The notes under the pieces: model-generated | What the model was told of the DNA's origin: nothing | The model's database searches: none | Seen by the model: the letters and a program-made list of their open reading frames with translations, nothing else | In this document: positions 6,686 to 14,982 of the stretch, piece after piece | Position numbering within the stretch: position 1 is the stretch's first letter | Layout of the letters: each line of letters begins with the position of its first letter | Program-made: the position numbers and the translations under genes | From: Microtetraspora sp. NBRC 13810 | Lineage (GTDB): Bacteria; Actinomycetota; Actinomycetes; Streptosporangiales; Streptosporangiaceae | Direction of reading: 5' to 3' | DNA length: 64,000 bases | Assembly: GCF_030268685.1 (NCBI RefSeq) | Contig: NZ_BSRQ01000012.1 | Location: 1-64,000 of the forward strand

Positions 6686-9600
6686 ATGCTCGAAGGCCGG
6701 TGGACCACCGTCACCGAGTCCGAGTTTGACCACGAGCGTCGTGGCCTGGAGGCCATCCGCGAGAAGCTCCCGGACGCCGAGCCCTGGCGAGCCTGGTCGA
6801 ACTTCACCTTCACCGCGCATGCCGGTCACGTGCGGGAGGTCGATCTGCTCGTCGTCACGCCCGGCGGCGTCTGCATGGTCGAGCTCAAGGACTGGCGCGG
6901 CAGCCTGACCACCGAGAACGGCACCTGGGTGCAGACCACGCGCGATGGGCGCCGCATCCCGCACGGAAACCCGCTACACCTGGTGAACAAGAAGGCCAAG
7001 GAACTGGCCGCGCTGCTGGGTCAGCACGGTAGGCGCGTGTGGGTGTCCGCGGCGGTCTGCTTCACCGAATCCTCCCTACGGGTGCACCTGCCTGCCCACG
7101 ACCAGAACGGCGTCTACACGATCGACCGGCTCGTGGAGATGCTGCGGCGCCCCGCGTCTGACGAGCGGCGGCGCATCACCTCGACCGACTCCCGTGAAAT
7201 CAAGACCGCGCTGGAACGTGTGGGCATTCGCCGGAGCGACGCCGAGTACAAGGTCGGCCCGTACCTCCTGGAGCGCAAGTCCTTCGACACCGGTCCGACC
7301 TGGGCCGACTACCTGGCACGCCACAGCGAGCTGCCCGAGTTGGCGCGGGTCCGTATCTACCTGCGGGAGCGCGGCTCGGACGCGTCGATCCGCGCGTCGG
7401 TGGAGAACGCCGCCCGGCGTGAGGCCGCCGTTCTGCGCCGCTTCCGCCACCCCGGCGTCGTACAGCTCAAGCAGTACGACCCCTCCGGGCACTCGGCCGG
7501 TCCGGCGCTGATCTTCGACTACCATCCGCAGACCCTGCGCCTGGACGAGTACCTGGTCCAGTACGGAGACAAGCTCGACATCCTTGGCCGGATGGCCCTG
7601 GTCCGGCAACTCGCCGAGACGATGCGCTCCGCGCACTCCAGCCGGATCCACCATCGCGCGCTGGCCGCGCGCTCGGTGCACGTGATCCCCCGCAACAGGG
7701 GCCGCGAGGGGCAGGCGATCGGGGAGGAGGCGGCCTGGCTGGCGCCGCATCTGCAGATCTCCGACTGGCAGATCGCCACGCAGCGCAGCGGCAGTGGGCC
7801 GTCGCAGGGCATGACGCGGTTCGCGCCGACGGCTCTGTCGGCGATCCACCTGGCCGAGGGGGCGGACCCGTACCTCGCCCCCGAGCTGACCGCGGTGAGT
7901 CCCGACCCGATCGCCCTCGACGTGTACGGCCTTGGCGTGCTCACCTATCTGCTGGCGACCGGCCGGCCCCCGGCGGCGAGCCAGGCCGAGCTGCTGGCCC
8001 GGCTGGAGGCGGGGGAGGGGCTGCGGCCCAGTGCGATCGTGGACGGCCTGTCGGAGGACATCGACGAGCTGGTGCAGGCCGCGACCGCCTACCGGCCGGA
8101 GCGGCGGCTCGCGACGGTCGATGAGTTCCTGGAGATGCTGGAGTGCGTCGAGGACTCGCTGACCGCCCCCGCCTCCGGTCCGGGTGACACCGGTGCGCCG
8201 GCGCAGACCCCGGAGAAGGACCCGTTGGAGGCCGTCGCGGGCGACGTGCTGGCCTCCCGTTGGGAGGTGCGGCGCCGCCTGGGCACCGGTTCGACGAGCC
8301 GCGCCTTCCTCGTCCGGGATCTGCGAGCCGATCCGGCACGTGGGGCTCGCGCGTTCGCGGTGCTGAAAGTGGCGCTGTCCGACAGCCGCGGCGAGGTCTT
8401 GGCTCGTGAGGCCGAGGTCATGGGACGGCTGCGTCCCGACTCGCGGGTCATCCGGCTGGTCGAGCCGGAGCCCCTGTTCATCGGGGCCCGCACGGTCCTG
8501 GTCCTGGAGTACGTCGGTGACGAGCGGGACCCGGACGAGCAGGGGGAGTCCGCAAGCGGAACGCGTCGTCGCGAGGAGACCGTGGCGCGGCAGCTCCGCG
8601 AGGGCGGCCGGCTCCAGGTCGACCAACTGGAGGCGTACGGCGACTACCTGTTCGGCGCGGTCGACTTCCTGGAGGGCGAAGGCGTTTGGCACCGCGACAT
8701 CAAGCCGGACAACATCGCAATCCGGGTGCGCCCCAACCGCACCCGCGAGCTGGTGTTGATCGACTTCTCGCTGGCCGGATACCCCGTGCAGGAGACGGAC
8801 GCCGGCACCGACGGCTACCTCGATCCGTTCATCGGGACGCTGACGCGCTCGGTATACGACGCCCACGCCGAGCGGTACGCGGTCGCCGTCACCCTGCACG
8901 AAATGGCCTCCGGAGAGCTGCCCAAGTGGGGCGATGGCAAGGTATCGCCCCGCCAGACCAATTCAGAGGACTGGCCGGTTCCGACGATCGCCGCCGACGC
9001 GTTCGACCCGGCGATCCGGGATGGGCTCGTCGCCTTCTTCCAGAAGGCCCTGAACCGTGATGTCGCGCGGCGCTTCGGCGAGCTCAAGCCGATGCGGGAC
9101 GCCTGGAAGAAGATCTTCCTGGACATGGCGGAGACGGTGCCGTCCGGTCACCGAGCCTCCCGGCACCCGGCTTCCGACGAGACGGGTGGCACGGCCCCGG
9201 CGATCGCCGAAGCCGAGCCGGAGTCCGCAGATCTGCAGCGCGACCGGCTGGCCGCCGAGGTCACCCGCGACTCCCACCTTTCGGCCGCAGGTCTGACCCC
9301 GGCCGCCGAGTCGTTCCTGTACGGCCTGGGTGTGACGACCGTGGGTGAGTTGCTGGACTACAGCCAGCGCAATCTCGTCAACGCCCCCGGTCTCGGTGCC
9401 AAGACCCGTAACGAGATCCAGCGCCGCCAGCGCGAGTGGGGCGAGCGGCTGCGCCAAGCGCCCGTCTCGCCGCTCACTCCGGAGGGCCGCCGCGCCGCGG
9501 AAGAGGAGCTGGAACGGCTGAGCGCGGCGGAGTCCGCGCTGGTGGACACCCTCGCCGCGGGGGAGGGCGCGGACGACCTCTCCCAGCGTGTTCTGCGCTC

Positions 9601-11317
9601 CGTCAGCCTGGACACGATCGCCGCGCTGCTGGTGCCGAAGCTGAAGAGCAACGGGTCGAACCGCAATGAGGTCGAGATGGTTCGGCTGCTGCTTCGCCTC
9701 CCCGATGATCACGGCGAACTGCCCGGCATCGGGGTCTGGCCGAAGCAGAAGGACGTCGCCGAGGCCCTCGGCCTCAGCGCCGGCCGCATCCCACAGATGC
9801 TGAAGACCCAGCGGACGCGGTGGAAGAAGCTGCCTGCGGTGGGGGCACTGCGGGAGGAGCTCCTGGCGCTGCTGGCCGGGCTCGGCCGGGTCGCCTCCGC
9901 CGCCGAGATCGCCGACGCGCTCACGGTACGGCGCGGCACGCGCCTGCAGGGGCACGAACAGCGCCGGGCGCTCGCCCTGGCCGCTGTGCGGGCGGTGGTG
10001 GAGGTGGAACAGCTCGTCCCGGAGGAGAGCGCGTTCCGGCACGCAGCCAATCGCGAGGCGGTGAACGAGGGAATGGGCGCGGGCCTGCTGGCCCTGGAGG
10101 TCGGTGAAGACGACGGTCCCGACACTCCATCGGCTCCCGGTCTGCTCGACTACGCCCACCGTCTGGGGCGGGTCGCCGACCGCCTCGCCAAGCTCGACAC
10201 GCTGCCGACAGCGACGACCGTGCTGGGCGAGCTCGGGGCGATCAGCCCGCCGCCGGGCGCGATCGAGTGGGACGAGCGACGCATGGTCGAGCTGGCCGTC
10301 GCCGCGTCTCGTAACGCCGCCGCCACGCCACGGCTGGAGATTTACCCACGTGATCTGCCGCTGGTGCGGGCACTACGGCTGACCCAGGCGGGGCTGGTCC
10401 GGCTCATCCCGGGTGTCCCGGAGGGACGGCAGCCGGGCCTGACCGCCGAGGATGTCCACGAGCGGGTGCGTGCCCGCTTCCCCGAGCTAGCGGACGGCCG
10501 GGGTGGCCGCGAGCTGCCGGCCGAGGGAGCGTTGACCAAGGCCCTACGGGACGCCGGCTTCGACCTCGCCCTGTCCACCCGAGAGGACACCGGAACCCCG
10601 CGCTACCTGCCGACGCGTATGGACACCGTCTCCAGCTACCTGACCGTGCGCGCCTGGCGGCACACCACGGCCGGCACCGGCGTCACCCGGTACGCCGACG
10701 ACCCCCAAATCGCGGGAGCGGTGCGCGCGGAGGAGCGGCTCGCCGCTTCGGCTCGCCGGGACGGGTTCCGGGTGCTTACGGTGCGTGCGGGGCTGACCCG
10801 GGAGGCGATCGCCGAGCTTTCGGGCGGGTCCGGCAGGTTCGGGGTCGAGGCGGTCTCGATGACCGGGCTGTTCCTGGAGGTCATGCACGAGCTCGTGCCG
10901 CCGGGCACGAAGCCGACCTGGGACACCATCCTGCGCGCGGACGTCGCCGAGCCCGGCACCAGGGCCGCGCTGAAGTTCGCCGAATATGCCCGTACCGCCT
11001 GGGGCCGGATTGAGCCGAGGATGCGTGGGCTGCTGGAGTCGGGCGCCGGCCCGGTGCTGCTGACGGATGCCATGGCGTTCGCACGCTACGACGCCATGGG
11101 CGTGCTCGACCGGCTGGCGGCGGCGGCCCGGCAGGGCATGCGGGGGCTGTGGCTGCTCTGCCCGCAGGGCGATCCGGAACGTGAGCCGAGGCTGGGTGCG
11201 GTCGCCGTGCCGTATCAGGCGGGGCTGGGCGAGTGGATCGTGCTGCCGGACTCCTGGGTGAGCAACGAGCACCGGGCCTCCGCGAAGAGTCAGAAGGTGT
11301 GGGAAGAGGCGAGATGA
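6686..11317 (+). CDS. pglW: BREX type 2 serine/threonine kinase PglW
   Basis: A 1543-aa protein. Residues 1-130 form a NERD nuclease-like domain (EVDLLVV about 50-56, VELKDW about 65-70). About 185-480 resembles a degenerate kinase domain with HHRALAARSVHV in place of the catalytic loop and SDW for DFG. About 525-800 is a canonical kinase: glycine loop LGTGSTS near 532, HRDIKPDN near 669, IDFSLAG near 691. A helix-hairpin-helix segment like the RNA polymerase alpha C-terminal domain lies near 880-915 (TVGELLDYSQRN, NAPGLGAKT). ATG 6686 is preferred because it has GGAG seven bases upstream and begins as known PglW proteins do. Its stop overlaps the pglX start (ATGA). In the Pgl system PglW is a kinase needed for phage resistance. 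Confidence 0.93.
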   Translation: MLEGRWTTVTESEFDHERRGLEAIREKLPDAEPWRAWSNFTFTAHAGHVREVDLLVVTPGGVCMVELKDWRGSLTTENGTWVQTTRDGRRIPHGNPLHLVNKKAKELAALLGQHGRRVWVSAAVCFTESSLRVHLPAHDQNGVYTIDRLVEMLRRPASDERRRITSTDSREIKTALERVGIRRSDAEYKVGPYLLERKSFDTGPTWADYLARHSELPELARVRIYLRERGSDASIRASVENAARREAAVLRRFRHPGVVQLKQYDPSGHSAGPALIFDYHPQTLRLDEYLVQYGDKLDILGRMALVRQLAETMRSAHSSRIHHRALAARSVHVIPRNRGREGQAIGEEAAWLAPHLQISDWQIATQRSGSGPSQGMTRFAPTALSAIHLAEGADPYLAPELTAVSPDPIALDVYGLGVLTYLLATGRPPAASQAELLARLEAGEGLRPSAIVDGLSEDIDELVQAATAYRPERRLATVDEFLEMLECVEDSLTAPASGPGDTGAPAQTPEKDPLEAVAGDVLASRWEVRRRLGTGSTSRAFLVRDLRADPARGARAFAVLKVALSDSRGEVLAREAEVMGRLRPDSRVIRLVEPEPLFIGARTVLVLEYVGDERDPDEQGESASGTRRREETVARQLREGGRLQVDQLEAYGDYLFGAVDFLEGEGVWHRDIKPDNIAIRVRPNRTRELVLIDFSLAGYPVQETDAGTDGYLDPFIGTLTRSVYDAHAERYAVAVTLHEMASGELPKWGDGKVSPRQTNSEDWPVPTIAADAFDPAIRDGLVAFFQKALNRDVARRFGELKPMRDAWKKIFLDMAETVPSGHRASRHPASDETGGTAPAIAEAEPESADLQRDRLAAEVTRDSHLSAAGLTPAAESFLYGLGVTTVGELLDYSQRNLVNAPGLGAKTRNEIQRRQREWGERLRQAPVSPLTPEGRRAAEEELERLSAAESALVDTLAAGEGADDLSQRVLRSVSLDTIAALLVPKLKSNGSNRNEVEMVRLLLRLPDDHGELPGIGVWPKQKDVAEALGLSAGRIPQMLKTQRTRWKKLPAVGALREELLALLAGLGRVASAAEIADALTVRRGTRLQGHEQRRALALAAVRAVVEVEQLVPEESAFRHAANREAVNEGMGAGLLALEVGEDDGPDTPSAPGLLDYAHRLGRVADRLAKLDTLPTATTVLGELGAISPPPGAIEWDERRMVELAVAASRNAAATPRLEIYPRDLPLVRALRLTQAGLVRLIPGVPEGRQPGLTAEDVHERVRARFPELADGRGGRELPAEGALTKALRDAGFDLALSTREDTGTPRYLPTRMDTVSSYLTVRAWRHTTAGTGVTRYADDPQIAGAVRAEERLAASARRDGFRVLTVRAGLTREAIAELSGGSGRFGVEAVSMTGLFLEVMHELVPPGTKPTWDTILRADVAEPGTRAALKFAEYARTAWGRIEPRMRGLLESGAGPVLLTDAMAFARYDAMGVLDRLAAAARQGMRGLWLLCPQGDPEREPRLGAVAVPYQAGLGEWIVLPDSWVSNEHRASAKSQKVWEEAR

Positions 11318-14300
11318 TCGACCGCAAGGCGCTGTTGGCTGATCTGAAGCAGCAGGTCAAGGCGGTCGAGGCCGACCTTGCCAAGCAGGTCAAGGCCCTG
11401 CCGGAGGTCGAGGCGCGGCTGCGCGCGGAGTACGACCAGGCGCGCAAACTTGGGCGCACGGCGGCGACCCGTACCTCCTGGCTGGACGAGCGCGTTACGC
11501 AGGTCGCAGTGGCGTGGGTGCTGGGTACGGTGTTCATGCGCTTCTGCGAGGACAACCGGCTGATTCCCGAGCCGTATTTGACGGCTCCGGGGGCCGAGCG
11601 GCGGGACCTGGCCCAGGCGCGGTATGAGGCGTATGTCGAGGAGGACCCCGACCCGACCTACCGCGGGTGGTTGGAACGTGCCTTCGCGGAGCTTGGGGAG
11701 GGGCAGGCCGGCAAGCTGTTGTTCGATCCGGCTCATAATCCGCTCTTTCAGATCCCGCTCTCGCACGATGGGGCGCGGGCACTGCTTGAGTTCTGGCGCG
11801 AGCAGGACGAGACGGGAACGCTCGTTCACGACTTCACCGATTCGCTGAGCGAGGACGGCACCCGCGGCTGGGACACACGATTTCTGGGCGACCTGTACCA
11901 GGACCTGTCGGAGGCGGCGCGCAAGACGTACGCGCTGCTGCAGACACCGGAGTTCGTGGAGGAGTTCATCCTCGACCGGACAATGGACCCGGCGGTGCGG
12001 GAGTTCGGCTTCGAGGAGCTGAAGATGATCGACCCGACCTGCGGGTCGGGGCACTTCGTGCTGGGCGCGTTCCGGCGGCTGGTCGGGTTGTGGGCCGAGC
12101 GCCGGCCGGACACCGACCGGCACCAGCGGGTGCGGGCCGCACTGGACTCGGTGCATGGAGTGGACATCAACCCATTCGCGGTGGCGATCGCGCGGTTCCG
12201 GCTGCTGGTCGCTGCTATGGCGGCTGCGGGTATGCGGACGATGGCGGAGGCGGTCAAGTACGACTGGCCGATGCATCTTGCGATCGGTGATTCCTTAATC
12301 AAGGAACGGCAGCTTGAGCTGATTCTGGGGGACGAGGTACCGCGCGACCCGCTGGCGGACTTCGCTTATGCGGTGGAGGACGTGTACGAGCACCCGCGTA
12401 TTCTGGAGCCGGGGCGTTACCACGTGGTGGTGGGTAACCCGCCGTACATCACGGTGGCGGACAAGAAGCTGAACGCGCTGTACCGGGAGCTGTACAAGGC
12501 ATGTGCGGGAGCGTACGCACTTTCGGTGCCGTTCGCCCAGCGGTTCTTCGAGCTGGCCAAGCGGGGCGACGCCGACGGGCGCGGGTACGGAAAGGTCGGA
12601 CAGATTACGGCGAACTCGTTCCTGAAGAGGGAGTTCGGGGCGAAGCTGATCGAGGAGTTCTTCGCCCGCGAGGTCGAGTTGACAGAGGTGATCGACACAT
12701 CGGGTGCTTACATCCCCGGCCACGGAACGCCGACGGTCATCCTCATCGGCACGCGGCGTTCGGGGAAGGAGCGATCGGAGACTATCCGGACTATCCGGAG
12801 TGTACAAGGCGAGCCTGCTGCTCTAGAGAATGCCGAAGAGGGGCTTGTCTGGCGAGCGATTGTGGATCAGATCGACAAACCGGGTTCAGCCAGCCAATGG
12901 GTTTCAGTGGATGACCTGGACCGTTTCCGTTACTTCGGAAGCCATCCATGGATTCTTGTCAGTGGCGGTTTGGAGCTGATCGAAAATATTCGGGCGAATG
13001 GGAAAGATCTTCTGGAGGGGCTGGCTGGCGATATCGGCGCTGGTGCTGTAACTCGGGAAGACAGTGCGTATATAGTTGGTGCCGGATTCTTGCGACGGAA
13101 GGGAATTCCTCTTGAGTGTCGTCGCCCTTTAGTTGAGGGAACTGAGTTGCGGGACTATGTCATATGGAACCCAGTTGAAGCCATCTGGCCATACTCGACA
13201 TGGGACCTGTCGGCAGTCGCTCCCCTTTCTGTAAGCCGCGCTCTCTGGCCGTCCCGGCGTATTCTCTGTGAGCGTATGGCATTTGGGAAAACTCAAATTC
13301 AACGGGGGTTGGAGTGGTTCGAGTACTCAATGTTCTTTAGGGGGCGCTATAGGATTCGACCCTCAATCGCCTTCTCTTTTATAGCTACTCACAATCATTT
13401 CGTGGTTAACAGGAGAAACAATGTGCTGCAGCACTCTGTTCTCGCGATCACTTTGCGAGAGGGTGCTGGCGAGCAGGAGTATGTGCAGCTATTTGGACTG
13501 CTTAATAGTTCCACCGTTTGCTTCTGGCTCAAGATGGTGAGTCACAGTAAGGGTACAGAGGGGCATCAGTCGGGGATCAAGACGGAGCTCTGGGAGCAAT
13601 TCTATGAGTTCACCGGAACTAAGCTGCAGAGCTTTCCTCTTCCGGCCAAGTATCCTGCCGTTCTCGCTGCCGCCCTTGACAGTCGCTCTCAGGACCTCGC
13701 TTCCACCAGTCCTTCGGCTATCATTGCAGCTAGGCTCCCCACTAGCGTGGCCCTCCGTGAGGCCAGAATAAAATGGCACTCTATTCGAGCCCATATGATC
13801 GCCCTCCAGGAAGAGTTGGACTGGGAGATCTATTCGCTCTACAACCTCCACCTTGAGGACCTGCGCAGCCCCGCCGAGACGGACGTTCCCGAACTCGCTC
13901 TCGGGGAGCGGGCCTTCGAGATAGTGCTCGCCCGCAAGGTGGTTAAGGGGGAGGCGTCCGGCGAGTGGTTCAAGCGGCACGGGTCCACGCCGATCACAGA
14001 TATCCCCGCACACTGGCCTGAGCCCTACAAGCAGATCGTGCAGAAGCGTATCGACGCCATCGAATCCTCCCGAGCCATCGGCATGATCGAGCGGCCCGAG
14101 TACAAGCGTCGGTGGGCGACCGAGGGATGGGACGCGCTTCAGGACAAGGCGCTCCGCTCCTGGCTGCTGGATCGGATCGAGGCGCGCGAGCACTGGTATG
14201 ACGAGAACGGGCAGCCCGCAATCGTTACGATCGCCAGGCTCGCCGACGCCCTCTCCCGAGACGAGGACTTCGTCTCCGTAGCGGCCCTCTACGCTCCGCG

Positions 14301-14910
14301 CCGAGAGTTGATGGCTGTGGTGACCGACCTCCTCGCCGAGGATCACGTGCCGTTCCTCGCCGCGCTCCGCTACAAGCCGAGCGGCCTGAAAAAGCGCGCC
14401 GACTGGGAGCACGTCTGGGACCTCCAGCGCAAAGAAGACGCCGCCCCGGACGAACCCAGCAAGCGGAAGATCCGCGACTCGATCCCCGTGCCGCCGAAGT
14501 ACACCTCGGCCGACTTCGTCAAGCCCTCCTACTGGCGGGCACGCGGCAAGCTCGACGTGCCCAAGGAGCGGTTCATCTCCTACCCCTCGACCACCTCAGG
14601 CACCCCGGAGCTGTACGGCTGGGCGGGCTGGGACCACAGGGAACAAGCCCAGGCGCTGGCCACGTACTTCACCAACCACGCCCTGTCCACCGAGGAGATC
14701 ACCCCGTTCCTCGCCGGACTCCTGGAACTGCAGCCGTGGCTCCACCAATGGCACAGCGAGTTCGACCCCATGTACAGCGGTTCCCCGGCCGACTTCTTCG
14801 CCGGCTACCGGCAGCAGATCCAGGGCGAACACGGCCTGACCGACGACGCGCTGCGAAACTGGCGGCCGGCGGCCCTCGCGCGCGGACGCCGTACCGCGAA
14901 AAAGGAGTAG
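11314..14910 (+). CDS. pglX: BREX type 2 adenine-specific DNA methyltransferase PglX
   Basis: A 1198-aa class I N6-adenine methyltransferase. The N-terminal 230 residues are helical. The SAM-binding motif is DPTCGSGH at 240-247 and the catalytic NPPY is at 375-378. A target-recognition-like region follows (about 480-830), then a long C-terminal domain. ATG 11314 overlaps the pglW stop. The region 12780-13850 drops to about 42-55% G+C against about 75-80% in flanking lines, and contains one TTA codon at 13129; another TTA is at 12295. This suggests the specificity region was exchanged by recombination. PglX modifies host DNA and, with PglWYZ, restricts phage. No G-tract for phase variation was seen. 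Confidence 0.95.
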   Translation: MIDRKALLADLKQQVKAVEADLAKQVKALPEVEARLRAEYDQARKLGRTAATRTSWLDERVTQVAVAWVLGTVFMRFCEDNRLIPEPYLTAPGAERRDLAQARYEAYVEEDPDPTYRGWLERAFAELGEGQAGKLLFDPAHNPLFQIPLSHDGARALLEFWREQDETGTLVHDFTDSLSEDGTRGWDTRFLGDLYQDLSEAARKTYALLQTPEFVEEFILDRTMDPAVREFGFEELKMIDPTCGSGHFVLGAFRRLVGLWAERRPDTDRHQRVRAALDSVHGVDINPFAVAIARFRLLVAAMAAAGMRTMAEAVKYDWPMHLAIGDSLIKERQLELILGDEVPRDPLADFAYAVEDVYEHPRILEPGRYHVVVGNPPYITVADKKLNALYRELYKACAGAYALSVPFAQRFFELAKRGDADGRGYGKVGQITANSFLKREFGAKLIEEFFAREVELTEVIDTSGAYIPGHGTPTVILIGTRRSGKERSETIRTIRSVQGEPAALENAEEGLVWRAIVDQIDKPGSASQWVSVDDLDRFRYFGSHPWILVSGGLELIENIRANGKDLLEGLAGDIGAGAVTREDSAYIVGAGFLRRKGIPLECRRPLVEGTELRDYVIWNPVEAIWPYSTWDLSAVAPLSVSRALWPSRRILCERMAFGKTQIQRGLEWFEYSMFFRGRYRIRPSIAFSFIATHNHFVVNRRNNVLQHSVLAITLREGAGEQEYVQLFGLLNSSTVCFWLKMVSHSKGTEGHQSGIKTELWEQFYEFTGTKLQSFPLPAKYPAVLAAALDSRSQDLASTSPSAIIAARLPTSVALREARIKWHSIRAHMIALQEELDWEIYSLYNLHLEDLRSPAETDVPELALGERAFEIVLARKVVKGEASGEWFKRHGSTPITDIPAHWPEPYKQIVQKRIDAIESSRAIGMIERPEYKRRWATEGWDALQDKALRSWLLDRIEAREHWYDENGQPAIVTIARLADALSRDEDFVSVAALYAPRRELMAVVTDLLAEDHVPFLAALRYKPSGLKKRADWEHVWDLQRKEDAAPDEPSKRKIRDSIPVPPKYTSADFVKPSYWRARGKLDVPKERFISYPSTTSGTPELYGWAGWDHREQAQALATYFTNHALSTEEITPFLAGLLELQPWLHQWHSEFDPMYSGSPADFFAGYRQQIQGEHGLTDDALRNWRPAALARGRRTAKKE
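12780..13850. other. low-GC mosaic segment inside pglX
   Basis: Line 13381-13440 is 25/60 G+C, while 12061-12120 is 48/60. The low-GC block begins soon after the NPPY-containing catalytic domain and ends before the conserved C-terminal part, so it covers the presumed target-recognition domain. The edges were judged by eye. Confidence 0.7.
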
Positions 14911-14911
14911 C

Positions 14912-14955
14912 CACGCAGAGGCGATTGGCGTAGGCACGCAGAGGCAAGGCGTAGG
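14912..14955 (+). repeat. short tandem duplication in the pglX-pglY gap
   Basis: Two imperfect copies of a 21-23 bp unit (CACGCAGAGGC followed by GGCGTAGG) lie head to tail between the pglX stop and the pglY ribosome binding site. It is the only long gap in the BREX operon apart from the pglZ-brxD gap. Confidence 0.5.
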
Positions 14956-14982
14956 CGGAAGCGAAGGAGAGCGAGAAGGTCC

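Noticed and set aside
6394-6813. Minus-strand frame ending VEREGRLGEVQRLRVSLDA upstream of pglW
   Set aside because: The last 30 residues look protein-like, but the rest is serine- and arginine-rich and it overlaps the start of pglW. At most an old remnant.
7076-8899. Minus-strand open frame across pglW
   Set aside because: Histidine-, glycine- and arginine-rich antisense shadow of the kinase gene, with no ribosome binding site.
11314-14910. Phase-variable homopolymer in pglX
   Set aside because: Known phase-variable pgl genes carry a long G tract. The longest G runs seen here are five bases.
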